The notes under the pieces were generated by a model. That model saw only the letters and a program-made list of their open reading frames with translations, had not been told where the DNA came from and searched no databases. A stretch of 64,000 bases of DNA from CAVPHV01 sp963821095 (GTDB lineage Bacteria; Actinomycetota; Acidimicrobiia; Spongiisociales; UBA5794), in NCBI GenBank assembly GCA_963821095.1, contig CAWGCJ010000020.1, forward strand, positions 1 through 64,000, given 5' to 3'. This document shows, piece by piece, positions 29,027 to 39,464 of the stretch (within the stretch, counting starts at the first letter, position 1; the number at the start of each line of letters is the position of its first letter). A program made the position numbers and the translations under genes.

Positions 29027-29042
29027 TCGAACGTATGTTCGA
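29027..29042. promoter_or_regulatory. LexA/SOS box overlapping a start codon
   Basis: TCGAAC-GTAT-GTTCGA is a perfect palindrome and an exact fit to the mycobacterial/actinobacterial LexA box (TCGAAC-N4-GTTCGA). It covers the ATG at 29035 of the DUF222/HNH gene. A possible -10 (TAATGAT, 29016-29022) lies just upstream, so bound LexA would block transcription from it. Confidence 0.75.
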
Positions 29043-30258
29043 TATAGAAGATCAACAGGCGACCAGCGCTCCGGGTGATCCAATGGAACGCCTCGGCACC
29101 GCCGTCGCCGCTGTGGCGGGGGTGGACCGTTCCGGGTGGACCCCTGATGCCCTCTCCGAAGAGTTGGTGGGGATGCTCGAGTTTCAGGAGCGCCTCGACG
29201 CTGTGGTCATCGCGGCCGTGGTTGAGTGGCGGCGGAAGCGGGCGTGGGAAGCCGACGGGTCCCTGTCGCCGGTGGCGTGGCTCACGCATCGGGCCCCGGT
29301 TGGAGGGTCTGAAGCGCGGCGTTTGGTCAAGGCTGCCAGGACCGTCGACGACGCACCCCTGTTGGGTGAGGCGTTGGCGGACGGGGAGACCACCACGGCG
29401 CACATCAACGCGTTGGCTGGAGTGATGTCGGATCGGCGCCGCACCGTGCTACCAGATCATGAACAGGTGCTGGCGGAACAGGCAGAGTCGCTGTCGGTCA
29501 AGGACTTCACGGTGTTGGTGCGCCGCTGGGCTGCCATTGCCGATGACTACCTCGCTGGTGACACCCACGACGAGCGCCAGCCGCGCAATAGGCTGCATGC
29601 GTCGGTGACCATGGATGGCTGGGTTGATATCAACGGCCGCCTCGAACCCGTAGCCGGCGCCGAACTCGTCGCCACACTCGACCACCTCGCACCCCCCGAC
29701 CCCAAGCACGCCCCCGACGGGGTCCGCTCGTTGTCGCAGCGGCGTGGTGACGCCCTCGCCGAGTTGGTGCACTGGTACCACCAAGGTGCCGAGCCCGCCG
29801 GCAACCCGCCAAGCCTCGGTGTCGTCGTTGACGTCGCCACCTTGAACGGTGACACCCCCGAGTTGGCTCAGACCCGCTGTGATCTTGAGGGGGTCGGACC
29901 CGTCACTCAAGCCACCTTGGAACGCATCGGGTGTAGTGCCACGATCCAACGAGTCGTCATGGCCGGCGGCTCCATCGTGCTGGACATGGGCCGCAACACC
30001 CGCCTCGCTACCCCCACCCAAACCCGGGCGGTGCGGATCCGTGACGCAGGGTGCATCTTCCCGTCATGTGATCGTCCCGCCCCCTGGTGCGACATCCACC
30101 ACGTCAACGGATGGACCCACCACGGTGGCGAAACCAACGTCGACAACCTCGTCTGCCTCTGTACCCGCCACCACACCCTGGTTCACAACTCCAGATGGAC
30201 CATTGGGGTCAACCCCGATGGCACCTTCACCATCACCCACCCCACCCGAGCCCCCTAA
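29035..30258 (+). CDS. DUF222/HNH endonuclease domain protein (REP13E12-type)
   Basis: This 407-residue protein has an N-terminal DUF222 helical domain (from ERLDAVVIAAVVEWRRKRAW through GGSEARRLVKAARTVDDAPLLGEALADGE) and a C-terminal HNH nuclease: CIFPSCDRPAPWCDIHHVNGW, then NVDNLVCLCTRHHTLVH. Two Cys pairs and the His-Asn-His set are present. The family is abundant and often multicopy in actinobacteria. In M. tuberculosis the REP13E12 members are DNA-damage-inducible, and one hosts a prophage attachment site. A perfect LexA box covers the start codon here. The target is unknown. Confidence 0.88.
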   Translation: MFDIEDQQATSAPGDPMERLGTAVAAVAGVDRSGWTPDALSEELVGMLEFQERLDAVVIAAVVEWRRKRAWEADGSLSPVAWLTHRAPVGGSEARRLVKAARTVDDAPLLGEALADGETTTAHINALAGVMSDRRRTVLPDHEQVLAEQAESLSVKDFTVLVRRWAAIADDYLAGDTHDERQPRNRLHASVTMDGWVDINGRLEPVAGAELVATLDHLAPPDPKHAPDGVRSLSQRRGDALAELVHWYHQGAEPAGNPPSLGVVVDVATLNGDTPELAQTRCDLEGVGPVTQATLERIGCSATIQRVVMAGGSIVLDMGRNTRLATPTQTRAVRIRDAGCIFPSCDRPAPWCDIHHVNGWTHHGGETNVDNLVCLCTRHHTLVHNSRWTIGVNPDGTFTITHPTRAP

Positions 30259-30290
30259 CGACAGAGTGCGTTGGCGCCGTGGAAACACCG

Positions 30291-31685
30291 CTAACGATCC
30301 ACCGGCAACCCGCTCGGCACCCGCTCGGGGATGAGATGCCCCAGGTCTGACGCCGCCGGGTCCGTGAGCGCACCGAGGAATGCGACGAGGTCGGCGATCT
30401 CGTCGTCGCTCAGGTCGGGGACGGCGAGGGTGGGGTCGATGGCGTCGATGAGGCGTTGGATGAACTGGTCGGGGTCGAGGAAGTAGATGGCCGGGCCGAC
30501 GGTTTGGGTGGGGTCGTAGCTGGTCAGCGACGCCTCGGGATCCATGTGGTGACGAATCACCGCTTCGAGTGAATTGAAGGCGCCGTCATGGGTCCACGGT
30601 CCGGTGATCGTCACGTTGTGCAGCGGGGGAGTGCGGAAGGCATACATGTCCTCCTCCGCAAACGTCTCCCGACCGCGACCGTGATCTTCGGGGGCCTCCT
30701 CGCTCTTGCCCGGACCAACCTGGGGGACCGCAATCGCATGGGTCTGCTGATCCGTGAGCAGCGGGCCGGTGTGGCACGTGGCACACGTCGCCTTGCCGTA
30801 GAACAGCTCGGCGCCGCGCCGCGCCTCCTCGTCCAACGCGGCGTCGTCGCCCTGGAGAAACCGGTTGAAGGGGCTCTCGACGAACGTGAAGGCGTCCACC
30901 TCGAAGGCGCCGATGGCGTTGGCGGCGTGGTGGAAGTCGATCTCCTCCAACGCCACGTCCGGGTACGCCGCCGCAAACAACCCCCGGTACTCATCAACCT
31001 CCAGCAACCGGGCCGTCAGCGCCGCCCACATCCCGGTGAAGTCCTCCGAGTCCACCTCGGCGATTTCGTTCAGGTCACCGTTGACATCCTCGTCACCACG
31101 GAAGCCGCGCATCTCACCCGGCGAGGTCACCGGGAATAGCGCCTGAGCGGCAACCACACTGTCCATCCCCTCCGGGGTCTCCTCCTCGGCGGGGGTGACG
31201 AATCCCGTCTCGGCCGTTCCGCTTACCCGGTTGTCCCAGAACATCGTCGCCCACTCGGCCTGGCCCCGGTTGTAGACCTCGGGGGCATTGCGAGGAATCA
31301 GTCCACCCTCGGCCAGTTGGCGCTCAGTCCCCAGCCCTGCGCCGCCGGACCCAATCGACAACGACAACGCATCGCCGCTGGCCAGGGTGGGGTGGTGGCA
31401 GGTGGCGCAGCTGATGTTGCGGTTGCCGCTCAGGATCGGGTCAAAAAACAGCGCCTGGCCCAACTCGATCAGTGCCGGGTCTGCCTCGGGAGGGGCAACC
31501 AGTGGGGTGACTGCGTGCGGCTCCAGCATGGCACGGACCGCGGCAGGTTCCGGGGTCGACGAGCCGCCACGGGCCATGAACCCGATCGCCACGCCGGCAG
31601 CAATGGCGACGACGACTGCGACCGGGATCACCCAGCGTCGGGTGCGGCCTTGCGGAGTTGGCGCGGTCGGAGTGTCTTCGGTCAC
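30291..31685 (-). CDS. Di-haem cytochrome c peroxidase (CcpA/MauG family)
   Basis: This 464-residue exported protein has an N-terminal membrane anchor (about residues 18-40) and two c-type haem motifs, CATCH near residue 92 and CATCH near residue 307. Surrounding blocks LGQALFFDPILSGNRNISC, GLGTERQ, RNAPEVYN, FWDNRVSGTAETGF, FRTPPLHNVTITGPWTHDGAF and the C-terminal DEIADLVAFLGALTDP are those of bacterial di-haem peroxidases. It would reduce H2O2 with cytochrome c electrons or oxidise a partner as MauG does. Its haems would need the ccm genes seen at the start of the window. It lies downstream of leuD on the same strand. Confidence 0.92.
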   Translation of the reverse strand: MTEDTPTAPTPQGRTRRWVIPVAVVVAIAAGVAIGFMARGGSSTPEPAAVRAMLEPHAVTPLVAPPEADPALIELGQALFFDPILSGNRNISCATCHHPTLASGDALSLSIGSGGAGLGTERQLAEGGLIPRNAPEVYNRGQAEWATMFWDNRVSGTAETGFVTPAEEETPEGMDSVVAAQALFPVTSPGEMRGFRGDEDVNGDLNEIAEVDSEDFTGMWAALTARLLEVDEYRGLFAAAYPDVALEEIDFHHAANAIGAFEVDAFTFVESPFNRFLQGDDAALDEEARRGAELFYGKATCATCHTGPLLTDQQTHAIAVPQVGPGKSEEAPEDHGRGRETFAEEDMYAFRTPPLHNVTITGPWTHDGAFNSLEAVIRHHMDPEASLTSYDPTQTVGPAIYFLDPDQFIQRLIDAIDPTLAVPDLSDDEIADLVAFLGALTDPAASDLGHLIPERVPSGLPVDR

Positions 31686-31711
31686 GTCACCAGTCTTGTG
31701 CTGAGCCGGGA

Positions 31712-32314
31712 CTACGACAACGCAGGCTTGAAGTCCGGCCGAGACGCCTCAAAGGTAGTGATCTCGTCGGCGTGCTGCAGTGTGAGCGCCACGTTGTCGA
31801 GACCGTTGACGAGCCGGTGCTTGGCGAATGGGTCGATCTCGAAGCTTGCCTCGAACCCGGCGGCGATCACCAGCTGCTTCTCGAGGTCGACGGTGATGGT
31901 ATTCGTCGGGTCTTCGGCCAACCCGGTCAGTACCCCCACCTCGGCCTCGGTGAGCACCACCGGCAGCAAGCCGATGTTGATGCAGTTGTTGTAGAAGATG
32001 TCGGCAAACGAGGGGGCGATCAACGCCTTGATGCCCCAATCCTCCAGCGCCCACGGGGCATGCTCGCGCGACGAACCCGACCCGAAGTTGGGTCCGGTCA
32101 CCAGCACCGCCGCGTCCATGTACTCGGGCCGGTTGAGCACGAAATCGGGGATCAGCTCGCCCTCGTGGTCGTAGGCCCAGTCGTAGAACAGGAACGGGCC
32201 GAAGCCCGAACGCTCTACCCGCTTGAGGAACTGCTTTGGGATGATCTGGTCCGTGTCGACGTTGGATCGCGGCAAGGGCGCCATTTGACCGGTGATGGTG
32301 GAGACCGGGTTCAT
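31712..32314 (-). CDS. leuD: 3-isopropylmalate dehydratase small subunit
   Basis: This 200-residue swivel-domain subunit of isopropylmalate isomerase (leucine synthesis) starts MNPVSTITGQMAPLPRSNVDTDQIIP and contains the substrate-binding GPNFGSGSSREHAPWAL. The ATG at 32314 overlaps the leuC stop by four bases (ATGA), so the two subunits are co-translated. Length matches the family; the open frame further upstream lies inside leuC. Confidence 0.95.
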   Translation of the reverse strand: MNPVSTITGQMAPLPRSNVDTDQIIPKQFLKRVERSGFGPFLFYDWAYDHEGELIPDFVLNRPEYMDAAVLVTGPNFGSGSSREHAPWALEDWGIKALIAPSFADIFYNNCINIGLLPVVLTEAEVGVLTGLAEDPTNTITVDLEKQLVIAAGFEASFEIDPFAKHRLVNGLDNVALTLQHADEITTFEASRPDFKPALS

Positions 32315-33717
32315 GACCAACTCCTCACGTCGACGAAGTGGCCGGCAATCGCCGCTGCTGCGGCCATCTGCGGACTGACCAGGTGGGTGCGTCCGCCCCG
32401 GCCCTGCCGACCCTCGAAGTTGCGGTTCGAAGTCGAAGCACAGCGCTCGCCGGGAAGCAGGATGTCGGGGTTCATGCCGAGGCACATCGAGCAACCCGCG
32501 TCGCGCCACTCGAACCCGGCGTCGAGAAACACCTGATCGAGGCCCTCTTCCTCTGCCTGCAGCTTCACCAGTCCCGACCCCGGCACCACCATGGCCTTGA
32601 CGTCCGGATGGACCGTCTTGCCGGCAATGATCTCGGCCGCCGCCCGCAGATCAGAGATGCGCCCATTGGTGCACGAACCGAGGAACACCCGATCGATCGG
32701 AACGTCGACGATCGGCGTCCCGGCGACCAGGTCCATGTAGGCGAGGGCCCGGGCCGCGTTGTCGCGGTCGAGCGGGTCGTCGAAGTCTTCGGAGAAGGGC
32801 ACTGCCTCAGTGACGCCGACGGTCTGCGCTGGGTTGGTGCCCCACGACACAAACGGTTCGAGGTCCGCGGCATCGATGAGCACTTCTTCGTCGAAGACGG
32901 CGCCCTCGTCGGTTGACAACGTTCGCCAATACTCGAGCGCCTCGTCCCACTCAGCTCCGCTCGGGGCGTAGTTGCGGCCCTTGAGGTAGGCGAAGGTGGT
33001 CTCGTCGGGGGCGATCAGTCCGGCCCGGGCGCCACCCTCGATCGACATGTTGCAGATGGTCATCCGGCCCTCCATCGACAGGGCCTCGATGGCCGAGCCG
33101 CGGTACTCGATGACGTAGCCGACCCCACCACCGACCCCGATGCGCCTGATGATGCCGAGGATGATGTCCTTGGCGGTGACGCCGCGGGGGAGCTCCCCAT
33201 CGACGGTGATCGCCATCGACTTGGGGCGCACCTGGGGCAGCGTTTGGGTGGCGAGCACATGCTCGACCTCAGAGGTGCCGATGCCGATGGCGAGCGCCCC
33301 GAAGGCACCGTGGGTAGCGGTGTGCGAGTCGCCGCAGACGATGGTCATCCCCGGCTGGGTGATGCCCTGCTCGGGGCCGATCACGTGGACGATGCCCTGC
33401 CGGGGGTCGTCGATGTTGAACAGGGTGATGTCGTTGGCGGCGCAGTTGGCAACCAGGGTGTCGATCTGCAGCTTGGAGAGCGGGTCCTTGATCCCGAGGG
33501 CGCGGCCTTCGGTGGGTACGCCGTGATCGATCGTTGCCAGGGTCAGGTCGGGGCGACGGACCGGCCGACCGGCGAGGGCGAGCGCCTCGAAGGCCTGGGG
33601 TGAGGTGACCTCGTGGACGAGGTGCAGGTCGATGAAGAGCAGATCCGGTTCGCCTTCGGCGCGGCGGACGACGTGGTCGTCCCAGACCTTCTCGTACAGG
33701 GTGCGTGGTGCGGACAA
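32311..33717 (-). CDS. leuC: 3-isopropylmalate dehydratase large subunit
   Basis: This 468-residue aconitase-fold subunit has the iron-sulfur cluster Cys residues in FLGSCTNGR and in DAGCSMCLGMNPD, plus VCGDSHTATHGAFGALAIGIGTSEVEHV. With LeuD it isomerises 2- to 3-isopropylmalate. The start is TTG 33717 (SAPRTLYEKVWDDH) with GGGAG upstream. The frame stays open about 110 codons further, but with unrelated sequence. leuC and leuD overlap by 4 bases. The gene is divergent from ferritin across 159 bases. Confidence 0.95.
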   Translation of the reverse strand: MSAPRTLYEKVWDDHVVRRAEGEPDLLFIDLHLVHEVTSPQAFEALALAGRPVRRPDLTLATIDHGVPTEGRALGIKDPLSKLQIDTLVANCAANDITLFNIDDPRQGIVHVIGPEQGITQPGMTIVCGDSHTATHGAFGALAIGIGTSEVEHVLATQTLPQVRPKSMAITVDGELPRGVTAKDIILGIIRRIGVGGGVGYVIEYRGSAIEALSMEGRMTICNMSIEGGARAGLIAPDETTFAYLKGRNYAPSGAEWDEALEYWRTLSTDEGAVFDEEVLIDAADLEPFVSWGTNPAQTVGVTEAVPFSEDFDDPLDRDNAARALAYMDLVAGTPIVDVPIDRVFLGSCTNGRISDLRAAAEIIAGKTVHPDVKAMVVPGSGLVKLQAEEEGLDQVFLDAGFEWRDAGCSMCLGMNPDILLPGERCASTSNRNFEGRQGRGGRTHLVSPQMAAAAAIAGHFVDVRSWS

Positions 33718-33821
33718 CGGAGACTCCCAATCGGCGGCTGCTATTCGACGCCTTCTACTCGGCAGAGGAGGGGATAGTAGACCCCGGCCTTGAGCAGTCG
33801 TGCGGTCCGGTTCGAGGGCGA

Positions 33822-33849
33822 TTGTTACCTCGCACCTCGACCGTAGTAT
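33822..33849 (+). promoter_or_regulatory. Candidate promoter for ferritin
   Basis: TTGTTA (33822-33827) and TAGTAT (33844-33849) are spaced 16 bases apart, each matching 4 of 6 consensus positions, and lie 27 bases before the ferritin start. No clear iron box was seen. Confidence 0.3.
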
Positions 33850-33876
33850 CGGCTGCAGGAACCAAAGGAGGAACGC

Positions 33877-34398
33877 ATGGCGATGCCGCCTGATCTCGAG
33901 GCCGCCTACAACGCCCAGATCACGATGGAATACGGAGCCGCATACTCGTACCTCGGGATGAGTGCCTGGTTCGAAGCGGAAGGTCTGCCCGGTATGGCCG
34001 CATGGATGCGGGCCCAGTCCGCCGAGGAACTCACCCATGCCCACCGCTTCCTCGACTTCGTGCTCGATCGCGATGGCCGGGTTGAGCTGGGGCCGATCCC
34101 TGCACCCTCATTCGACTTCAAGACGCCGCTCGACGTCTTTCGCCAATCGCTTGCTCAGGAGCAGGCCGTCACGGCATCGATCAACAACATCTATGCCCTG
34201 GCCATCGACGCCAAGGACTTCGCCTCCAACCCGCTTCTCGACTGGTTTGTTGCCGAGCAGGTCGAAGAAGAGGCGTCGGTGCAGCAGATCATCGACGACC
34301 TGGTGCGCGCCGGTGACACCGGGCACACCATCCTGATGATTGACCGCGAGCTTGGCGCCCGCGGCGGTGGAGCCGAGGCTGCGCCCGCCGGCGAGTAG
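33877..34398 (+). CDS. Ferritin (non-haem, Ftn/BfrB type)
   Basis: This 173-residue four-helix ferritin has the ferroxidase residues in MEYGAAYSYLGMSAWFEAEGL and EELTHAHRFLDFV, then QSLAQEQAVTASINNIYALA and WFVAEQVEEEASVQQIIDDL. It oxidises and stores iron as a mineral core in a 24-mer. ATG 33877 has AAAGGAGGA upstream. The Gly/Ala-rich tail after residue 160 is typical of actinobacterial members. It is divergent from leuCD. Confidence 0.95.
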   Translation: MAMPPDLEAAYNAQITMEYGAAYSYLGMSAWFEAEGLPGMAAWMRAQSAEELTHAHRFLDFVLDRDGRVELGPIPAPSFDFKTPLDVFRQSLAQEQAVTASINNIYALAIDAKDFASNPLLDWFVAEQVEEEASVQQIIDDLVRAGDTGHTILMIDRELGARGGGAEAAPAGE

Positions 34399-34403
34399 CG
34401 GCT

Positions 34404-34435
34404 CTCGGACGGCAGGACGGGCCACGCGGTCCGAG
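34404..34435 (+). terminator. Possible hairpin after ferritin
   Basis: CTCGGAC (34404-34410) pairs with GTCCGAG (34429-34435); the loop contains a further GGC/GCC pairing. It lies 6 bases after the ferritin stop. No T run follows directly, so termination is uncertain. Confidence 0.35.
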
Positions 34436-35378
34436 CCTGAATCTTCCACCTTTTGGCCCTAGCAACTCAGCGATGTCCTCAGACACAATCGTGAGACGCA
34501 CTGGCTGGAGGTCCACGTGGGTGAAATGGGGAAGGGATTCTTGTTTGCTCGCGTCCTCAGGGGACGCGGTTCGTTGTTAGTGGTCATCCTGACTTTGATG
34601 TTTCTCGGGCTGCCTGGGCAGCCCGCTTCTTCTTCGGGAATGTCGGCTGCAGCGGGGACGCCGGATGCCGGCATTGCCCTCTGGGCCAACTCCTCTGGCG
34701 GCAGCGGGGGTGTGGTCTGGTCGGCGAGTTCTTCAAAGGCGAATGGCTTGGTCCATTCCAATCGGAACCTGAAGATCAGCGGTTCGCGCAACTCGCTGTT
34801 GGGGGGTACCGAGTATGCGCGGCGGCTGCAGCTGAAGGGTCACAAGAACCTCATCGATCCTCCGGCTGTGAAGGTCGCACCGGGCGGCTCTCCCCTTGAG
34901 TTCGATATTGCCGACTACCGGCCTGGAGGCGCGGCGGCGGTCGCGGCGGGACAGGAGTACTTCGACGCTACCGCTGAGTGCGAACTCAAGGGGAAGTGGA
35001 AGCGTCACGGCAACGGCACTGAAATCCCGAGTGGCCTGCACTACGTGCCGTGCGATGTCGTCATCAGTGGGTCCGATATCACGGGATCGTTCACGATCGT
35101 GGCGGAGGGAACCATTCGGATCTCTGGAGCGCGCGCGACGATGGGCCCCGGGTTCTCGGACGACCTCCTGTTCTTCTCGAACGCTGCGACCGGCAAGGCG
35201 ATCTGGATCGCAGGCGCGGACTCTGCTTTCGACGGATTCGTCTACGCCCCGCGGGGGAGTGCGACGCTCACCGGTGCGCGACACGACGTGCGCTGTGGGA
35301 TATTCGCGAACAAGGTCGCCTTGAAGGGTTCGGGACACGACGTGGCAGGCGATCCGACCTGCGGCGCGGTTGCCGGCA

Positions 35379-38300
35379 ATGACGCGCCGGTGGCGGTTGA
35401 TGACGCGTATTCAGCGGTTGGGGACAGCCTGCTTGAGGTGGCGGTGCCGGGTGTGTTGGGGAACGAGTTGATCCCGACATGGATCCGTTGACTGCGGTGT
35501 TGGTGTCTGATGTGTCTGATGGGTCGTTGACGTTGAAGCTTGATGGGTCGTTCAGCTATTCGCCTGCCCCTGATTTCTTTGGGTCGGATTCGTTTACGTA
35601 TGTCGCCAATGACGGTGTGGTGGATTCGAATGTGGCGACGGTGACGATCGAGTGGTGTCGGTGAATGATGCGCCGGTGGCGGTTGATGACGCCTACACGA
35701 TGGATGAGGACACGCTGCTTGAGGTGACAGCGCCGGGGGTGTTGGGGAACGACGTTGATCCCGATGGGGATCCGTTGACCGCGGCCGTTGTGTCTGGTGT
35801 GTCTGATGGGTCGTTGACGTTGAATGCGGATGGGTCGTTCAGCTATGCCCCGGCCCCTGATTTCTTTGGGTCGGATTCGTTTACGTATGTCGCCAATGAC
35901 GGTGTGGTGGATTCCAATGTGGCGACGGTGTCGATCAAGGTCGACTGGCGGTAAATGACGCGCCAGTGGCGGATGCGGATGGTCCGTATGCGGCGTTGGT
36001 GGGTGAGTTGGTGGTCTTTGATGGGTCGGCGTCGTTTGATCTCGATGGCACGATCGTTCACGTTCGAGTGGGACTTTGGTGACGGTTCGACTGGGAGTGG
36101 GGTGTCGCCGAGTCATACGTATACGTCTTCGGGGCTGTATGTGGTGTCGTTGACGGTGACCGACGATGGTGGATTGTCGGATACGGCGACGTCGTCGGCT
36201 GAGATTGGTGAGGTGCCGAATGCGGCGCCGGTGGCTGCTGATGACGACTACACGATGGATGAGGATATGGTGCTTGTCGGTGGCGGCGCCGGGTGTGTTG
36301 GGGAACGACGTTGATCCTGATTTGGATCCGTTGACCGCGGTGTTGGTGTCTGATGTGTCTGATGGCACGTTGACGTTGAACTCGATGGGTCGTTTGCGTA
36401 TCTGCCGGCCCCTGATTTCTATGGGTCGGTTTCGTTTACGTATGTCGCTAACGACGGTGGCAGCGCCGGGTGTGTTGGGGAACGATGTTGATCCATTCGG
36501 ATCCGTTGACGCGGTGTGTCGAGTGTCGATGGAGTTGACGTGAAGATGGGTCGTTGCTATCCGCCCCTGATTTCTTGTGGTTCGTTTACGATGTCGCAAG
36601 AGGTGCAGCTGATTCGAATGAAGCGACGGTGACGATCGAGTGTGGTGTCGGTGAATGACGCGCCGGTGGCGGTTGATGATGCCTACACGACGGATGAGGA
36701 CACGTTGCTTGAGGTGGCGGCGCCTGGTGTGTTGGGGAACGATGTTGATCCTGATTTGGATCCGTTGACCGCGGCCGTTGTGTCTGATGTGTCTGATGGG
36801 TCGTTGACGTTGAATGCTGGATGGGTCGTTCAGCTATGCCCCTGCCCCTGATTTCTTTGGGTCGGTTTCGTTTACGTATGTCGCCAACGATGGGGCAGCG
36901 GACTCCAATGTTGCGACGGTGTCGATCATGTGGTGTCGATCAATGATGCGCCGGTGGCGGATGCGGATGGTCCGTATGCGGCGTTGGTGGGTGAGTTGGT
37001 GGTCTTTGATGGGTCGGCGTCGGTTCGATCTGGACGGCACGATCGTTTCGTTTGAGTGGGACTTTGGTGACGGTTCGACTGGGAGTGGGGTGTCGCCGAG
37101 TCATACGTATGCGTCTTCGGGGCTGTATGTGGTGTCGTTGACGGTGACCGACGATGGTGGATTGTCGGATACGGCGACGTCGTCGGCTGACATTGGTGAG
37201 GTGCCGAATGATGCGCCGGTGGCGGATGCGGATGGTCCGTATGTGGCGTTGGTGGGTGAGCTCGTGGTCTTTGATGGGTCGGGGTCGGTTGATCTCGATG
37301 GCTCGATCGTCACGTTTGAGTGGGACTTTGGTGATGGTTCGACTGGGAGTGGGGTGTCGCCGAGTCATACGTATTCGTCGGCGGGGCTCTATGTGGTGTC
37401 GTTGACGGTGACCGACGATGGTGGATTGTCGGATACGGCGACGTCGTCGGCTGATATTGGTGAGGTGCCGAATGCGCGCGCCGGTGGCGGGCGATGACGC
37501 CTACTCGATGGATGAGGACACGCTGCTTGTCGTGGCGGTGCCGGGTGTGTTGGGGAACGACTTCGATGCCGATTTGGATCCGTTGACTGCGGCACTCGTG
37601 TCTGATGTGTCGCATGGGTCGTTGACGCTGAATGCGGATGGGTCGTTCAGCTATGCCCCTGCCCCTGATTTCTTTGGGTCGGATTCGTTTACGTATGTCG
37701 CCAACGATGGGGCAGTGGACTCGAATGTTGCGACGGTGACGATCACGGTCGACTCGATCAATGACGCGCCGGTGGCCGTTGATGATGCGTATTCGATGGA
37801 TGAGGACACGCTGCTTGTCGTGGCGGTGCCGGGTGTGTTGGGGAACGACTTCAATCCGATTTGGATCCGTTGACTGCGGCTGCTCGTGTCTGATGTGTCG
37901 CATGGCACGTTGACGCTGAATGCGGACGGGTCGTTCAGCTATGCCCCTGCCCCTGACTTCTTTGGGGTGGATTCGTTTACCTACGTCGCCAACGACGGTG
38001 CAGTGGACTCGAATGTTGCGACGGTGACGATCACGGTCGACTCGATCAATGACGCGCCGGTGGCGGTTGATGACGCCTATTCGATGGATGAGGACACGCT
38101 GCTTGAGGTGGCGGTGCCGGGTGTGTTGGGGAACGATGTTGATCCTGATTGGATCCGTTGACCGCGGTGTTGGTGTCTGACGTGTCTGATGGCACGTTGA
38201 CGTTGAATGCGGATGGGTCGTTCAGCTATGCGCCGGCCCCTGATTTCTACGGGGTCGGATTCGTTTACGTATGTCGCTAACGATGGTGTAGTGGATTCGA

Positions 38301-39464
38301 ATGTTGCGACGGTGACGATCACGGTTGATCCGGTCAATGACGCCCCGGTGGCGGTTGATGATGCCTATTCGACCGATGAGGACACGTTGCTTGAGGTGGC
38401 GGTGCCGGGTGTGTTGGGGAACGATGTTGATCCGGATTTGGATCCGTTGATCGGCGGGTCTCGGTGTCTGACGTCGCAATGGGTCGTTGACTTTGAACCC
38501 GGATGGGTCGTTCAGCTATGCGCCTGCCCCTGATTTCTTTCGGGTCGGATTCGTTTACGTATGTCGCCAACGATGGGGCAGTGGACTCGAATGTTGCGAC
38601 GGTGACGATCACGGTGTGTCGGTCAATGACGCGCCGGTGGCGGTTGATGATGCCTATTCGATGGATGAGGACACGTTGCTTGAGGTGGCGGCGCCGGGGG
38701 TGTTGGGGAACGATGTTGATCCTGATATGGATCCGTTGACCGCGGCCTTGGTGGCTGACGTGTCTGATGGGTCGTTGACGCTGAACGCGGATGGGTCGTT
38801 CAGCTATGTGCCGGCGCCTGATTTCTACGGGTCGGATTCGTTTACGTATGTCGCCAACGACGGGGCAGCGGACTCGAATGTTGCGACGGTGACGATCATG
38901 TGGTGTCGGTCAATGATGCGCCGGTGGCGGATGCGGATGGTCCGTATGTGGCGTTGGTGGGTTCGGTGGTGGTCTTTGATGGGTCGGGGTCGTTTGATCT
39001 CGATGGCACGATCGTCACCTTTGAGTGGGACTTTGGTGACGGTTCCACTGGCGAGTGGGGTGGCGCCGAGTCATACGTATTCGTCGGCGGGGCTGTATGT
39101 GGTGTCGTTGACGGTGACCGACGATGGTGGATTGCGGACACGGCGACGTCGTCGGCTGATATTGCTGAGGTGCCGAATGCGGCGCCGGTGGCTGCTGATG
39201 ACGCCTACTCGATGGATGAGGACACGCTGCTTGTCGTGGCGGCGCCGGGTGTGTTGGGGAACGATGTTGATCCTGATTTGGATCCGTTGACCGCGGTGTT
39301 GGTGTCTGATGTGTCTGATGGCGTCGTTGACTTTGAATGCGGACGGGTCGTTCAGCTATTCGCCTGCCCCTGATTTCTTTGGGTTGGATTCGTTTACCTA
39401 TGTCGCCAACGACGGGGCAGTGGACTCGAATGTGGCGACGGTGACGATCACGGTCGACCCGATC
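35379..39464 (+). repeat. Tandem array of cadherin-like (about 280-290 bp) and PKD (about 264 bp) units
   Basis: Units begin with AATGAYGCGCCGGTGGCGG. Cadherin-like unit starts lie near 35379, 35660, 36220, 36653, 37471, 37759, 38048, 38335, 38625 and 39176. PKD unit starts lie near 35956, 36943, 37207 and 38912. Copies are nearly identical in long stretches. Around 36455-36650 one copy is truncated and garbled, as if collapsed. The G-rich, C-poor codon use differs from the flanking DNA. Confidence 0.85.

Noticed and set aside
30259..30290. Hairpin GTTGGCG/CGCTAAC between the convergent HNH and peroxidase genes
   Set aside because: The stem has a mismatch and no T run; too weak to call a terminator.
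33781..33876. tRNA-like GGTTCGAG in the leuC-ferritin gap
   Set aside because: No cloverleaf arms could be drawn around it.
35556..36599. Long open frames on the - strand under the cadherin/PKD repeats
   Set aside because: The translations (RHRRHIR-type) are low-complexity antisense shadows of the repeats, and the + strand carries recognisable domains.
35379..39464. CRISPR-like regular repetition
   Set aside because: Units are 264-290 bp, coding and contiguous, without short repeats and unique spacers.
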